A DNA stretch of 64,000 bases from Spirosoma sordidisoli. GTDB lineage: Bacteria > Bacteroidota > Bacteroidia > Cytophagales > Spirosomataceae. The notes beneath the pieces are model-generated. The model was not told the origin of the DNA and did not search any database. It saw only the letters and a list, made by a program, of their open reading frames with translations. Shown here piece after piece: positions 31,434 to 40,688 of the stretch (positions are counted from its first letter, which is position 1; every line of letters begins with the position of its first letter). The stretch is from assembly GCF_004138325.1 (NCBI RefSeq), contig NZ_SBLB01000008.1:186001-250000 (forward strand), in the 5' to 3' direction. The position numbers and the translations under genes are program-made.

Positions 31434-33476
31434 ATGCTTACCGAACCTACGCATAAACCTTTCATCCCTGCCTCCGAATCGCCTGCTGAGTTTACCCTGA
31501 AAGCCATCATTACCGGCTCCGTATTTGGAGTGCTATTCGGAGCCGCTACCGTTTACCTGTCGCTGAAAGCGGGGTTGTCGGTCTCGGCCTCTATTCCGAT
31601 TGCGGTACTGGCCATCTCGCTGGGCCGGCGGTTTCTGAACACGACCATCCTCGAAAATAACATCATTCAAACAACGGGTTCGGCCGGCGAAAGTATTGCC
31701 TCCGGCGTAGTGTTCACGATGCCGGGCTTTCTGTTCCTGACCGATGGCATCGGCACCGACTTTTTTAACTACTGGACCATTCTAACCCTGTCGATTCTGG
31801 GCGGACTGGTGGGGGTACTGATGATGATTCCCCTGCGCCGGTCGCTCATCGTGCAGGAACATGGCACGCTCCCCTACCCCGAAGGAACGGCCTGCGCGTC
31901 GGTACTCATGGCGGGCGAACGCGGGGGCGACTTTGCCAAAACCGCTTACCAGGGGCTGGGGGTGGCACTGCTCTATGCGTTTCTGCAAAAGGTGCTGCAC
32001 GTTATTGCCGAAGTACCCGTCTGGGCCACCCGACAAACGAACCGCTACTTTCCATCAGCACAGGTAGCCGGTGAGATTACCCCCGAGTACCTGGGGGTTG
32101 GGTATATCATTGGCTTCCGGATTTCGGCTGTTCTGGTCGGGGGTGGTATTCTGGCCTGGCTCGGCCTGATCCCGCTACTGGCGTCGGTCGTACCGGGCGA
32201 TACCATTGCGCTACAGCTTCAGAAACTAGGGTACCTCACCGACCTACAAACGGCAGGTGGACCGGGCGGCTGGAATCCGCAGACCCACACATTTTCCGAC
32301 ACAGCAGCTGCCATCTACCGGGCCTACATCCGTCAGATCGGTGCCGGCGCCGTTACGGCCGGTGGGTTCATGACGCTGCTGAAAACCATACCAACCATCG
32401 TATCGTCGTTCCGCCAGAGCTTTAGTGGGGTGGGTAGCGGCAGCACGACGTCGAATCGGGCCACTACCCTGGCCCGCACGGAGCAGGATCTGAGCGTTCG
32501 GGTGGTGATCATTGGCAGCGCAATACTGATCGCGCTGATGGTCGTTCTGCCACAGATTCCGGGCGACTCGGTGCTGACGAAGTTGCTCATTGCCGTGCTG
32601 GTGATTGTCTTTGGCTTTTTCTTCGTTACCGTAGCCAGTCGGATCGTAGGTCTGATCGGGTCGTCGTCGTCGCCGGTGTCGGGTATGACCATTGCCACCA
32701 TTATGGGCACTGCCCTCGTCTTTATCGGCTTCGGCCTGACGGGGAATCTGTACGAGCCGGCGGTACTGGTTGTGGGTAGTATGATCTGCGTGGCGGCTGC
32801 CAATGCCGGTGCTACCTCGCAGGATCTGAAGACCGGCTACCTCGTCGGCGCGACTCCCCGCTACCAGCAGCTGGCCTTGTTTATCGGCGTCATCGTTTCG
32901 TCGCTGGTGGTTGGCGCTACCGTAAAGATTCTCGATACGCCCACGCCCGACCTGGTTGCGCAGGGCATCACCCACGCAATCGGCTCCGACAAGTTTCCGG
33001 CTCCACAGGGTACCCTCATGGCCACGCTCATCAAAGGATTGCTGTCGTTCAACCTCGACTGGCAGTTTGTGCTGGTGGGCACCTTTACCGCTTTTGTGTT
33101 CGAGCTGGTGGGCGTAAGCGCACTGGCGTTTGCCGTGGGCTTGTACCTGCCCCTGTCGACAACCCTGCCCATTTTTGCGGGTGGTCTGGTCAAGGCTATT
33201 GTCGACTGGAACGCCAAACGCAGCGGCACCGTCGATGAAGACCCCGATCTGGGCAAAGGGAATCTGTTCGCTACAGGTCTGGTGGCCGGTGGCGCGCTGG
33301 CGGGGGTGGCGGTGGCGCTGCTGTCGGTCAACGATACCATCTTCAACAGCCTGGCGGGCCTGACGCTCGAACCGGCGCTGACGGGCGTGCTGGGCGAAGG
33401 CGGCTACCTGCTGCTGGGGGCGCTGGCATTTGTGGGGCTAGCCCTGCTGTTAGGACGTGTGGCCACAAAGCGCTAG
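31434..33476 (+). CDS. OPT family oligopeptide/metal-peptide transporter
   Basis: A 680-residue integral membrane protein of the oligopeptide transporter (OPT) superfamily with about 16 hydrophobic segments. The N-terminus FTLKAIITGSVFGVLFGAATVYLSLKAGLSVSASIPIAVLAI is the hallmark of the bacterial branch, followed by ENNIIQTTGSAGESIASGVVFT and the conserved EGTACASVL block. Members import peptides or metal chelates using the proton gradient. The start at MLTEPTHK avoids running through the tRNA-Gly gene, as the longest open frame would. A small membrane-protein gene follows after 27 nt and may be co-transcribed. Confidence 0.92.
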   Translation: MLTEPTHKPFIPASESPAEFTLKAIITGSVFGVLFGAATVYLSLKAGLSVSASIPIAVLAISLGRRFLNTTILENNIIQTTGSAGESIASGVVFTMPGFLFLTDGIGTDFFNYWTILTLSILGGLVGVLMMIPLRRSLIVQEHGTLPYPEGTACASVLMAGERGGDFAKTAYQGLGVALLYAFLQKVLHVIAEVPVWATRQTNRYFPSAQVAGEITPEYLGVGYIIGFRISAVLVGGGILAWLGLIPLLASVVPGDTIALQLQKLGYLTDLQTAGGPGGWNPQTHTFSDTAAAIYRAYIRQIGAGAVTAGGFMTLLKTIPTIVSSFRQSFSGVGSGSTTSNRATTLARTEQDLSVRVVIIGSAILIALMVVLPQIPGDSVLTKLLIAVLVIVFGFFFVTVASRIVGLIGSSSSPVSGMTIATIMGTALVFIGFGLTGNLYEPAVLVVGSMICVAAANAGATSQDLKTGYLVGATPRYQQLALFIGVIVSSLVVGATVKILDTPTPDLVAQGITHAIGSDKFPAPQGTLMATLIKGLLSFNLDWQFVLVGTFTAFVFELVGVSALAFAVGLYLPLSTTLPIFAGGLVKAIVDWNAKRSGTVDEDPDLGKGNLFATGLVAGGALAGVAVALLSVNDTIFNSLAGLTLEPALTGVLGEGGYLLLGALAFVGLALLLGRVATKR

Positions 33477-33503
33477 CTTTCCGACCACAACCCTATCTTC
33501 CTC

Positions 33504-34070
33504 ATGACTAACAACTTATCCCGTTTTTTCTACCGCATCGCGTCCTGGAAAACGCTCTTACTGGCGGTTGTTCTGTACGTACCTTTTCCGGCCTATGTGT
33601 TCAAGAGCCTGGAAGAACGCATGAACACGCTGGCCGGTCGGCCCATCGGCCCGATTGATCTGCTTACCGGCTACGATCCCGACCGCATCCGGCAGATGGT
33701 AGCGGCATACGGCCCCGAAGGCCGGGCTATCTACGCCCAGGGCGAGCTTACCGCCGACCTGGCGTATCCAGTCATCTACACGTTTCTGTTCTGTATCATC
33801 CTGTCGATGCTGTTCCGGAACCGGCCCTACGCTCCCTTTCGGCGGGTAAACGTGCTGCCGCTCGGTATTATGGGGTTCGACCTGCTCGAGAACGCCTGCA
33901 TCGTGTACCTGCTCCGGACCTACCCGGCCTCGTCGGCCACGGTTGCCTCGCTCTGTTCGGTCTTTACCAACCTGAAATGGGGCGTGTCAATGGTGGTGCT
34001 CGGACTGGTGCTGTACGGACTGGCACGTCAACTGACTGGTAGCCAGGCCCGCCTGGCCGATCGGGCGTAG
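33504..34070 (+). CDS. Hypothetical membrane protein
   Basis: A 188-residue protein with four hydrophobic segments (about 16-32, 85-102, 112-135, 147-170) and a soluble loop between the first two (SLEERMNTLAGRPIGPIDLL, ending YGPEGRAIYAQGELTADL). I have seen similar small four-helix proteins annotated without function in Bacteroidota. It follows the OPT gene by 27 nt on the same strand, so it may be expressed with it, but a shared role is not shown. Confidence 0.7.
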   Translation: MTNNLSRFFYRIASWKTLLLAVVLYVPFPAYVFKSLEERMNTLAGRPIGPIDLLTGYDPDRIRQMVAAYGPEGRAIYAQGELTADLAYPVIYTFLFCIILSMLFRNRPYAPFRRVNVLPLGIMGFDLLENACIVYLLRTYPASSATVASLCSVFTNLKWGVSMVVLGLVLYGLARQLTGSQARLADRA

Positions 34071-34182
34071 ATACCACACGACAGGCGGTTCCCGAAAACG
34101 CACGCGTCGACGCTGGCTAAATAGTATAGCTGTTTATGGATCGCATGTTGTACATTGGCAGCGTATCCGATTAACGAACCCC

Positions 34183-34713
34183 ATGAAACACATCCTCCAG
34201 CCCTTATTACTCGTATTGGTGCTGACTGTTCTCAGCAGCCACCGACCAGCTACCAGCGTCAGCCAGCTGGTTACCGAATGGCAACGCGCCCGGGAGTATA
34301 CCAAAGAATACCTCGACGCGATGCCCGAAGATGGGATTGCCTACAAGCCAACCCCCGAGATTCGCAGTTTTGGGGAGCAGATGCTTCATCTGGCCAGCGG
34401 CAACTACCTCTTCGGCTCTACCGCTACCGGCAAAACCAACCCGATGGCGGGCAAATCCATGGAAAAAATGGAGGAGCTGAAAACCAAAGCGGCTCTGACC
34501 AAAGCCGTGCTGGATAGCTATGATTTCGTCATTGACGGCTTAAAGGGCATGAGCGACGCCCAACTAGCCGAATCCATCAAATTTGGGAAGAACGAACTGT
34601 CGCGGGAGCTGGCTTTTGCCAAAGGTTTCGAGCATCAGACCCACCACCGGGGCCAGGCTACAATCTACATCCGGATGAAAGGCATCAAGCCGCCCAACGA
34701 GAAACTGTTTTAG
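34183..34713 (+). CDS. Exported DinB-like protein
   Basis: A 176-residue protein of the DinB/YfiT four-helix fold, with a signal peptide (ILQPLLLVLVLTVLSSH). Family signs are W-x-x-x-R in LVTEWQRAREYTKEYLDAMPEDGIAYKPTPEIRSFGEQMLHLA, with the first metal His in that last block, and EHQTHHRGQATIYIRM with the second and third His. These three histidines bind a divalent metal in the family. Most DinB proteins are cytosolic thiol-transferase-like; the exported form is common in Bacteroidota and of unknown substrate. Confidence 0.87.
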   Translation: MKHILQPLLLVLVLTVLSSHRPATSVSQLVTEWQRAREYTKEYLDAMPEDGIAYKPTPEIRSFGEQMLHLASGNYLFGSTATGKTNPMAGKSMEKMEELKTKAALTKAVLDSYDFVIDGLKGMSDAQLAESIKFGKNELSRELAFAKGFEHQTHHRGQATIYIRMKGIKPPNEKLF

Positions 34714-34728
34714 CCACGATCACTAGCG

Positions 34729-34751
34729 GGAGCCGGTAGCAAACCGGCTCC
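34729..34751 (+). terminator. Hairpin after the DinB-like gene
   Basis: GGAGCCGGT, a 5-nt loop and ACCGGCTCC form a 9-bp stem 15 nt after the stop codon. Only a weak T-rich run follows, so termination may be partial. Confidence 0.5.
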
Positions 34752-34802
34752 TGCTGTCTTTAAGAAGTCAACCACTGCATAACCCCTGGTTGCCCATTCC
34801 CC

Positions 34803-35318
34803 ATGAACGGCTTTCGCACCCGTATTCTCCTCGTATTTTTTGCCAGCTTCCTGCTCGGCGGACTGAATACCCAGGCTCAGACAGCACCGGCCAAACCGGG
34901 TACGCTGGCCGACATGGCACTGCTGGAAGGGCACTGGCAGGGCCGTTTCAACGATGGCCCGATCGAAGCCTCCTGGACAGCCCCGGCCGGGGATAATATT
35001 GTCGGCTACATCCGGATGATGAAAGACAACAAGGTGACGCTGTACGAACTCTTTGCTTTCGAGCAGACCGAGCGTGGCCCCGTTGCGCTGGTAAAACACT
35101 TCAAGCCGGGCCTGATCGGCGTTGAAGAAAAAGATAAGTCGGACCGCTACGGGTTCATCAGCGCCGAAAAAGACCGCGCACTTTTCGAGAAAGAAGACGG
35201 TTCCATCCGGATTATTTACGAAAAGCGTGGCCCCGACCAGCTCGTCATCCGGCGGGGTGAGTCGAAGAACGGAGCCTGGGCGTTTAGTGATCTGTTCGTG
35301 TTCAACCGCGTCCGGTAA
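34803..35318 (+). CDS. Exported DUF6265-like protein
   Basis: A 171-residue protein with signal peptide (RILLVFFASFLLGGLNTQAQ). The mature part starts LADMALLEGHWQGRFNDGPIEASWTAPAGDNIVGYIRMMKDNKVTLYELFAFEQ, the characteristic lipocalin-like opening of the DUF6265 family, and ends with AFSDLFVFNRV. Members are predicted beta-barrels in the periplasm; no ligand is known. It is a single gene between the DinB-like gene and the convergent P1 peptidase gene. Confidence 0.8.
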   Translation: MNGFRTRILLVFFASFLLGGLNTQAQTAPAKPGTLADMALLEGHWQGRFNDGPIEASWTAPAGDNIVGYIRMMKDNKVTLYELFAFEQTERGPVALVKHFKPGLIGVEEKDKSDRYGFISAEKDRALFEKEDGSIRIIYEKRGPDQLVIRRGESKNGAWAFSDLFVFNRVR

Positions 35319-35339
35319 GCTACGATCGGAAACGGCTCG

Positions 35340-36458
35340 CTACTTGATCTGACCGGCTTTCCGGAGGAGTTCAACCACCTTATCGACGGGCAGGGCCTCT
35401 ACCCGGTGCCCCTGATGACCGCTGAGCGTTCGGGCCATAAACAGGGAGTTGATGATAGCCTCTTCGGTCGCTTCGATAGCCGCCATGAACAGGGGCGATG
35501 TAGCGTCGTTCCGCAGGAGTTTCATTTCGTCGAAGTTGCTGGACGTTTCGTGCGGAATCCGGTAGGCCGTTGATACGGCAATGACGTAGTCGCCACTGCC
35601 GTTGGAAGCGATGCCACCCGTTTGGGCCAGCCCCATAAACGCCCGCTTGGCCAGTCGTTTCAGGTTGCGGGCGTCGAGGGGCGCGTCGGTCTGCACTACC
35701 ATCATACACGACCCGTCCAGCTTTTCCCGGTACGAATACTTACCCAGTTCAACGCCCACCGGCACGCCCCCGATCTGGAGCACACCGCCAAAATTGGTCT
35801 GTACCAGTACACCTACGGTATAGCCCCCAAGCGAGGCCGGCAGCTTGCGCGATGCGGTACCGATACCGCCTTTGAAGCCGAAGCAAACCGTTCCGGTACC
35901 CGCCCCGACGTTGCCTTCTTCGACCGGGCCCGTTCTGGCGGTGCGCAAGGCGTCGAGTACATGCTGTTTACTGACATGCCGCCCCCGGATGTCGTTCAGA
36001 AATCCATCGTTGGTCTCGCCCACCACCGGGTTGAGCGACTGGACCTGGGCGTTTCCGGGCTGCGCCAGCGTATGGTCAATGACGGCATCGGCCGCTACAG
36101 GTACATTCAGCGTATTGGTCAGGACGATGGGCGTTTCGAGCGTACCGAGCTCCTCGACCTGACTGTATCCGGTCAGCTTACCGAACCCATTGCCGATGTA
36201 GATAGCCGCCGGTACTTTCTGCTGGAACAGGTTCCCGTCGTGGGGCAGGATAACCGTAACCCCCGTTCGAACGTTCTGGCCCTGCTGCAAGGTAACCTGC
36301 CCCACCCGAACGCCGGGCACGTCGGTAATTGCATTGAGGGGTCCCGTTGGCATAACCCCAAAGCGGATACCGTACTCACGGGGTCGTTTGGCTGACTGAG
36401 CCAGCAAGGTGCTTACCGATAGAACAACAGCAAGGAGGAACAGACAGGCGGTTTTCAT
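35340..36458 (-). CDS. P1 family peptidase (DmpA/BapA-like aminopeptidase)
   Basis: A 372-residue exported member of peptidase family S58 (P1), N-terminal nucleophile hydrolases that cut themselves into two chains and release N-terminal D- or beta-amino acids. The signal peptide is TACLFLLAVVLSVSTLLAQ. The conserved GAITDVPGVRVGQVTL-type opening (here NAITDVPGVRVGQ), EGNVGAGTGTVCFGFKGG and GIGTASR surround the self-processing region, and NGSGDYVIAVSTA is the C-terminal chain block. The start at MKTACLF was preferred to one 9 codons earlier because it begins the signal directly. It is a single gene. Confidence 0.9.
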   Translation of the reverse strand: MKTACLFLLAVVLSVSTLLAQSAKRPREYGIRFGVMPTGPLNAITDVPGVRVGQVTLQQGQNVRTGVTVILPHDGNLFQQKVPAAIYIGNGFGKLTGYSQVEELGTLETPIVLTNTLNVPVAADAVIDHTLAQPGNAQVQSLNPVVGETNDGFLNDIRGRHVSKQHVLDALRTARTGPVEEGNVGAGTGTVCFGFKGGIGTASRKLPASLGGYTVGVLVQTNFGGVLQIGGVPVGVELGKYSYREKLDGSCMMVVQTDAPLDARNLKRLAKRAFMGLAQTGGIASNGSGDYVIAVSTAYRIPHETSSNFDEMKLLRNDATSPLFMAAIEATEEAIINSLFMARTLSGHQGHRVEALPVDKVVELLRKAGQIK

Positions 36459-36595
36459 GCTTAAAAATAAGCCGGAAGCGCACACAACCGACCGCCGTGC
36501 GGTTTATAACCGCGGTTTTTGGCACAAACGACCGGCGCTATTTCTGTGGGAACCACTTTATCGCCAACTTGGCATCTGATCTTTCCCGCCTGATT

Positions 36596-37084
36596 ATGAC
36601 ACCGTATACCATTCCTGCCCAGACCCGAATTGGGCATGTTCATCTTAAAGTAGCTGATCTGGAACGGTCGCTGGCTTTTTACCGGGACCTGCTGGGGTTC
36701 TCGGTCACCCTGCTTTATGGCGATCAGGCTGCGTTTATTTCAGCTGGCGGCTATCATCACCACATCGGCCTCAACACCTGGTACAGCAAAGACGCACCAC
36801 CCGCCCCAACCCGTAGCGCCGGCCTGTTTCATACCGCTATTCTGTATCCGACCCGCCGGGATCTGGCCGTTGCGCTCAAACGACTGGTCGATGCGCGCTA
36901 CCCGCTGACAGGTGCCTCGGATCATGGCGTCTCGGAAGCGCTCTACCTGAACGACCCCGATCAGAACGGTGTAGAACTGTACTGGGATCGCCCCATGGAG
37001 CAGTGGCCTCAGCGGCCCGATGGCTCGCTGGACATGTATACCCGCTCGCTCGACCTGAACAACCTGCTGGCCGAACTGCGGTAG
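36596..37084 (+). CDS. VOC family (glyoxalase/extradiol dioxygenase-like) protein
   Basis: A 162-residue protein of the vicinal-oxygen-chelate fold. IGHVHLKVADLERSLAFYRDLLGF is the classic first module with its metal His, SAGGYHHHIGLNTW the second strand block, and ALYLNDPDQNGVELYWDRP carries the metal Glu. It resembles the N-terminal half of CatE-type extradiol dioxygenases, which usually have two such modules, so this half-length form may act as a dimer. Substrate unknown. The start at MTPYTIP was chosen because upstream codons have no family content. Confidence 0.87.
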   Translation: MTPYTIPAQTRIGHVHLKVADLERSLAFYRDLLGFSVTLLYGDQAAFISAGGYHHHIGLNTWYSKDAPPAPTRSAGLFHTAILYPTRRDLAVALKRLVDARYPLTGASDHGVSEALYLNDPDQNGVELYWDRPMEQWPQRPDGSLDMYTRSLDLNNLLAELR

Positions 37085-37257
37085 GCATTGCGCAGCCCGA
37101 TTTTACGGCTCAGGCCGTTGATTCCAACCCGAACCTACGCATCGGTCTGGCATCGGCCCGGCCTCTAGGAACGCGCTGAATACAGGAAGTAAGGGTTCGT
37201 AACATTTCAGGAATCAGCCGGTTGTACGAAGACAGTTTGTATACTCGACGTGATTCT

Positions 37258-38370
37258 ATGAAACAATATGTTATGCCCGCGCTGCTGAGCCTCTGTCTGG
37301 CCGCGGGTTGTCAGCAAAAAGAAAATGCCAAAGGGGTAGACACCGGCAATCTGGACAGTGCTCAGGCCAAAGAGTCGATCTCGACCATCGGGAATCCGGT
37401 ACTGCTCTACACCCTACCCGATAAATACAACACCCCCGATGGTATGGCGCTTGGCCCCGACGGTACCGTCTACCTCTCGGTGCCTAACCTGGCCGATAAC
37501 AGCTCTCCCGGTGTGCTGGTAAAATTCGCCCCCGATTCGGTACAGTTCGTCACCAGCCTGCCTGCGCACCCCGATACCAGGCACGCAGCCCCCATGGACC
37601 TGGCTTTCGGTCCTGACGGGAATCTGTACTATGCCGAAAATCAGTACGAAAACGACAAGAATTTCAAGTCGCGGCTGATGCGGATTCGGATGAAGGGCAA
37701 CAAAGTGCTGGGTGTCGATCCGGTCGTGACGGGGTTCGGGCTGGCCAATGCTGTTGTCTGGAAAGGCAATACCATCTACGTTACCGACAGCCAGTGGGAC
37801 ATGCCTGCCGATGATAAGGGCAGCGCCGTACTGAGCTTTACGCTCGATGAACTCAACCGGGGCGTGGTAGCCCTGAAGCCCAAAACGGCCGACCCGCACG
37901 TGCTGGCTATGTTTACGACCAAGGTGAACGAGACGGGGGTCGATAACGGAGCCGACGGACTCGACTACGACAGCCAGGGGAATCTTTATACGGGTAGTTT
38001 TGGCGACGGCACGCTGTACAAGATGACGCTCCGGCCCGATGGTAAACTGGCGTCGAAAGAAGTGGTGAACGTGAGTCAGCCTATTTCGTGCGTCGACGGC
38101 CTGATTGTTGACCGGAACACGAATATACTGTACCTGTGTAACTCCCGCGAGAATGCCATCCAGTCGGTCAATCTGGCAACGGGCCAGGTAACTACCCTGG
38201 TTCAAAATGGCGATACAGACGGGAAAGACGGGCGCATCGATCAGCCCGCCGAGGTTCTGCTAAAAGGAAACCGACTGTACATCACCAACTTCGACAAGCC
38301 CGAAAAGAAATTCGTGAATACCAAAGCCGATGATGTACATACCATGTCGTATATCGATCTGCCGAAGTAA
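37258..38370 (+). CDS. SMP-30/gluconolactonase-like beta-propeller lipoprotein
   Basis: A 370-residue lipoprotein: signal LLSLCLAAGCQQ with Cys18 as lipid site. The mature part is a six-bladed propeller with repeated G-P-D-G-x-x-Y blades (DGMALGPDGTVYLS, DLAFGPDGNLYYAEN, GADGLDYDSQGNLYTGS) and a calcium/metal Asn-Asp pattern like SMP-30 and strictosidine synthase-type lactonases. It may hydrolyse a sugar lactone or simply bind a ligand on the cell surface. The ATG giving the lipobox was preferred over one 12 codons earlier. It converges with the DUF1080 gene. Confidence 0.82.
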   Translation: MKQYVMPALLSLCLAAGCQQKENAKGVDTGNLDSAQAKESISTIGNPVLLYTLPDKYNTPDGMALGPDGTVYLSVPNLADNSSPGVLVKFAPDSVQFVTSLPAHPDTRHAAPMDLAFGPDGNLYYAENQYENDKNFKSRLMRIRMKGNKVLGVDPVVTGFGLANAVVWKGNTIYVTDSQWDMPADDKGSAVLSFTLDELNRGVVALKPKTADPHVLAMFTTKVNETGVDNGADGLDYDSQGNLYTGSFGDGTLYKMTLRPDGKLASKEVVNVSQPISCVDGLIVDRNTNILYLCNSRENAIQSVNLATGQVTTLVQNGDTDGKDGRIDQPAEVLLKGNRLYITNFDKPEKKFVNTKADDVHTMSYIDLPK

Positions 38371-38376
38371 CTAACC

Positions 38377-38973
38377 TTATAATTCTTTCAGCACCAGTTT
38401 GCGCCAGCGAACCTTGATGCCACCGCCATCGTGGATTTGCAGGGCAATGGAGCCATTGGCCGCGCCAATTTTTTCATCGTGCCGGTCAACCATGGCCTTG
38501 CCGTTGAGGAAGGTCTGTACGTGATCGCCCTCGACCCGGATGCGGAGCGTGTTCCACTCGCCGGGCTTCAGAATGGTTTCCTTTTCGGCCGGGATCTGCT
38601 CCAGCCAGCCCCGGCCGTAGGATTCGTAGATGCCGCCCGTGTCGTGATCTTTGGGCGCTACCTCGACCTGCCAGCCGCTGATCTTGGTACCCTCGACGGT
38701 TGACCGGAAAAACACGCCACTGTTGCCGTTGGCTTCCTGCTTGAACTGAACCGACAGGTCGAAGTTTTTGTAGAACTGCTCTGTAGCGAGGTAGCCATAC
38801 TGTTTGTCAGGTCCGCTTTCGCAGATGAGTTCTCCGTTCTCGACATACCACTTTTCTGTGCCGTAAATTTTCCAGCCCGTCAGGTCTTTGCCGTTGAAGA
38901 GAACAACTTTTTTGGTTGGCATCGTAAACGCCATTACGGCCAGTACGGCCCCCATTAACAGAAAACGTGTCAT
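38377..38973 (-). CDS. DUF1080 (3-keto-disaccharide hydrolase type) exported protein
   Basis: A 198-residue protein with signal peptide and the DUF1080 hallmark LFNGKDLTGWK at the mature start, then a concanavalin-like jelly roll (DLSVQFKQEANGNSGVFFRS, GGIYESYGRGWLEQ, LRIRVEGDHVQTFLNG). The family has been named 3-keto-disaccharide hydrolase; members cleave sugars oxidised at C3. Secreted Gfo/Idh or haem dehydrogenases usually make that keto group. Such an enzyme candidate is present at 9775-12894, but not adjacent. The protein is complete for a single-domain member. Confidence 0.87.
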   Translation of the reverse strand: MTRFLLMGAVLAVMAFTMPTKKVVLFNGKDLTGWKIYGTEKWYVENGELICESGPDKQYGYLATEQFYKNFDLSVQFKQEANGNSGVFFRSTVEGTKISGWQVEVAPKDHDTGGIYESYGRGWLEQIPAEKETILKPGEWNTLRIRVEGDHVQTFLNGKAMVDRHDEKIGAANGSIALQIHDGGGIKVRWRKLVLKEL

Positions 38974-39000
38974 ACGAATAGAATTGGTTAATAAAAAACG

Positions 39001-39058
39001 GTGCTGACCGAATCCGGACCGCAGCGCATCCGCTCATGCATCCGAATCCGGTCAACAC
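39001..39058 (-). terminator. Terminator after the 151-residue lipoprotein gene
   Basis: GTGCTGACCGAATCCGGA at 39001-39018 pairs with 39041-39058 (three mismatches) and on the minus strand is followed by CGTTTTTTATT. It begins 12 nt after the stop codon of the lipoprotein gene. Confidence 0.7.
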
Positions 39059-39070
39059 AAAACTAAGCCA

Positions 39071-39526
39071 TTATCGACAGTCTGTTTTTGTCAATACGTA
39101 CCGATAACCCTGATCCGGTGCTTTTAATACCCACTTGCCGCCTTCCTCAACCCGCTCGCCTTCGCGCCACATGATAGAGTCGCCCTGCATCTCGAAGTCG
39201 ATCAGATAAGGCTGGGTGACGCCTTCGCCCGAGCGTTGCCAGTCTGCTTTAATGGTTTTGTTTACCATCGTGCCCTTGATCGAACCCCGTGCCTGGTCTT
39301 TTTCATAAGGTAGAACGAGCAACTCGCCGGTCACGTCTGAGCCGTTGATGGTCAGTTGCAGGGTAGTTGTATCCCGGCCTGTTACCTGCTGATAGCACTG
39401 ACTGGCGCCCAGGCCCGCGTCGTTGGCCTGGGTAGCAGTCGAGTCGGCGGCTGCCGATTCGGTTTTGCGGCCCGTACAGGCGTTTAGATTGACGATGGTA
39501 ACGAGGAGTACGCAGAGGGTTCGCAT
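39071..39526 (-). CDS. Hypothetical lipoprotein
   Basis: A 151-residue lipoprotein with lipobox NLNACT (Cys17), a short Ser/Ala/Thr-rich linker, and a compact domain with CYQQVTGRDTTTLQLTINGSDVTGELLVLPYEKDQARGSIKG, a pattern shared by small Bacteroidota lipoproteins with a predicted beta-barrel. The C-terminal Cys in LTKTDCR may pair with the Cys in SQCYQ. No function is known. The lactonase-like gene lies 22 nt upstream on the same strand, so the two are probably co-transcribed. Confidence 0.75.
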   Translation of the reverse strand: MRTLCVLLVTIVNLNACTGRKTESAAADSTATQANDAGLGASQCYQQVTGRDTTTLQLTINGSDVTGELLVLPYEKDQARGSIKGTMVNKTIKADWQRSGEGVTQPYLIDFEMQGDSIMWREGERVEEGGKWVLKAPDQGYRYVLTKTDCR

Positions 39527-39548
39527 AAGAACGAGAGTTGAGTTGGGT

Positions 39549-40688
39549 TTACTGACGAGCCATAATGACGCATACCGGCGCCGGAACCGACACCGATTGC
39601 CCCGTATAAGTCATCTTGCCCGTTTGACGATCGCGCCGAAAAATGGTAATGTTATCCGTATCTTGGTTGGCCACGAACACAAAGTCGCCCTTCGGATCGA
39701 TCAGGAAGTTACGCGGAGTTTTCCCTTCAACGGGCTGATCGGCCACTTTCGTTAGTTTCCCGTCGGCCCCGATCGAAAAAATAGCCAGGGTGTTGGCGCC
39801 CCGATTCGACTGATACAGAAACTTTCCTGATGGGTCGATGTGAATATCGGCGCTGGTATTGTTGCCGCTGAAGCCCTGGGGCAGCGTTGGTATGCCATCC
39901 TGAATCAGCGTAAGAGCCCCGGTTTTGGCATCGCGGCTGAACACCGCTACCGACGATATCATTTCCTCGACCAGATACGCGTACCGGCCGTTGGGGTGAA
40001 ATGTGAAATGGCGCGGTCCGGAGCCGGGCTTAACCGTTACGAAGGGCGTTTGCGCTGGTTTCACCGTGCCGGCTTTCAGGTCAGGGGCAAAGATGTGGAG
40101 TTTGTCGGTACCCAGATCGGCCACGTAGACGAACCGATTGTCGGGCGCGATGGTAGCCGAGTGAACGTGCGCTTTCTCCTGCCGTTTGGGGTCGGGTCCG
40201 GTACCGGCGTTCTGCACACTATCAGTCGGGGCGCCCAGGGTTCCATCGGCTTTGATTGGCAATACGGCCAGGCTCCCTCCGCCGTAGTTTGAGACGAAAG
40301 CGGTTTTGCCGGTCTGGTCGATGCTGATGTGGCAGGGCCCCTTACCCAGCGACGACTGGCTGTTGACGTACGTAAGCTTTCCCGTTGCGCGATCGACCTG
40401 GTAGCTGCTCACGGCCCCCGTCGGTCCCGCATCGGCGGCTTCGTTGACCGAGTAGAGAAACTGGCCCGATGGGTGCAGCGCCAGAAAAGAGGGGCTTTTG
40501 GTGTTCGACACCGACTGCACGGGCTGCATGGTACCGGTCTGCCGATCAAAGCTGAACACATAAATTCCTTCACTACTGCGAACGGAGTAAGTACCGACGT
40601 ACATGATCTCCCGGCTGCCTGACTGTGCCATAAGAACGGAGCCTGTACTGGCCAGTAAACCAGCCAGGCAAAGTAAGTGTCTAATCAT
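39549..40688 (-). CDS. Lactonase family beta-propeller protein (6-phosphogluconolactonase-like)
   Basis: A 379-residue exported protein with signal LLCLAGLLASTGSVLMAQ and the seven-bladed propeller of the YbhE/lactonase family: YVGTYSVRSSEGIYVFSFD opens the domain, and PSFLALHPSGQFLYSVNEA, GKGPCHISIDQTGKTAFVSNYGGGSLAVLPI and GPRHFTFHPNGRYAYLVEE are characteristic blades. The cytosolic enzyme hydrolyses 6-phosphogluconolactone; an exported homologue more likely acts on free sugar lactones. It fits the general periplasmic sugar-oxidation theme of the window, but its natural substrate is unknown. Confidence 0.88.
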   Translation of the reverse strand: MIRHLLCLAGLLASTGSVLMAQSGSREIMYVGTYSVRSSEGIYVFSFDRQTGTMQPVQSVSNTKSPSFLALHPSGQFLYSVNEAADAGPTGAVSSYQVDRATGKLTYVNSQSSLGKGPCHISIDQTGKTAFVSNYGGGSLAVLPIKADGTLGAPTDSVQNAGTGPDPKRQEKAHVHSATIAPDNRFVYVADLGTDKLHIFAPDLKAGTVKPAQTPFVTVKPGSGPRHFTFHPNGRYAYLVEEMISSVAVFSRDAKTGALTLIQDGIPTLPQGFSGNNTSADIHIDPSGKFLYQSNRGANTLAIFSIGADGKLTKVADQPVEGKTPRNFLIDPKGDFVFVANQDTDNITIFRRDRQTGKMTYTGQSVSVPAPVCVIMARQ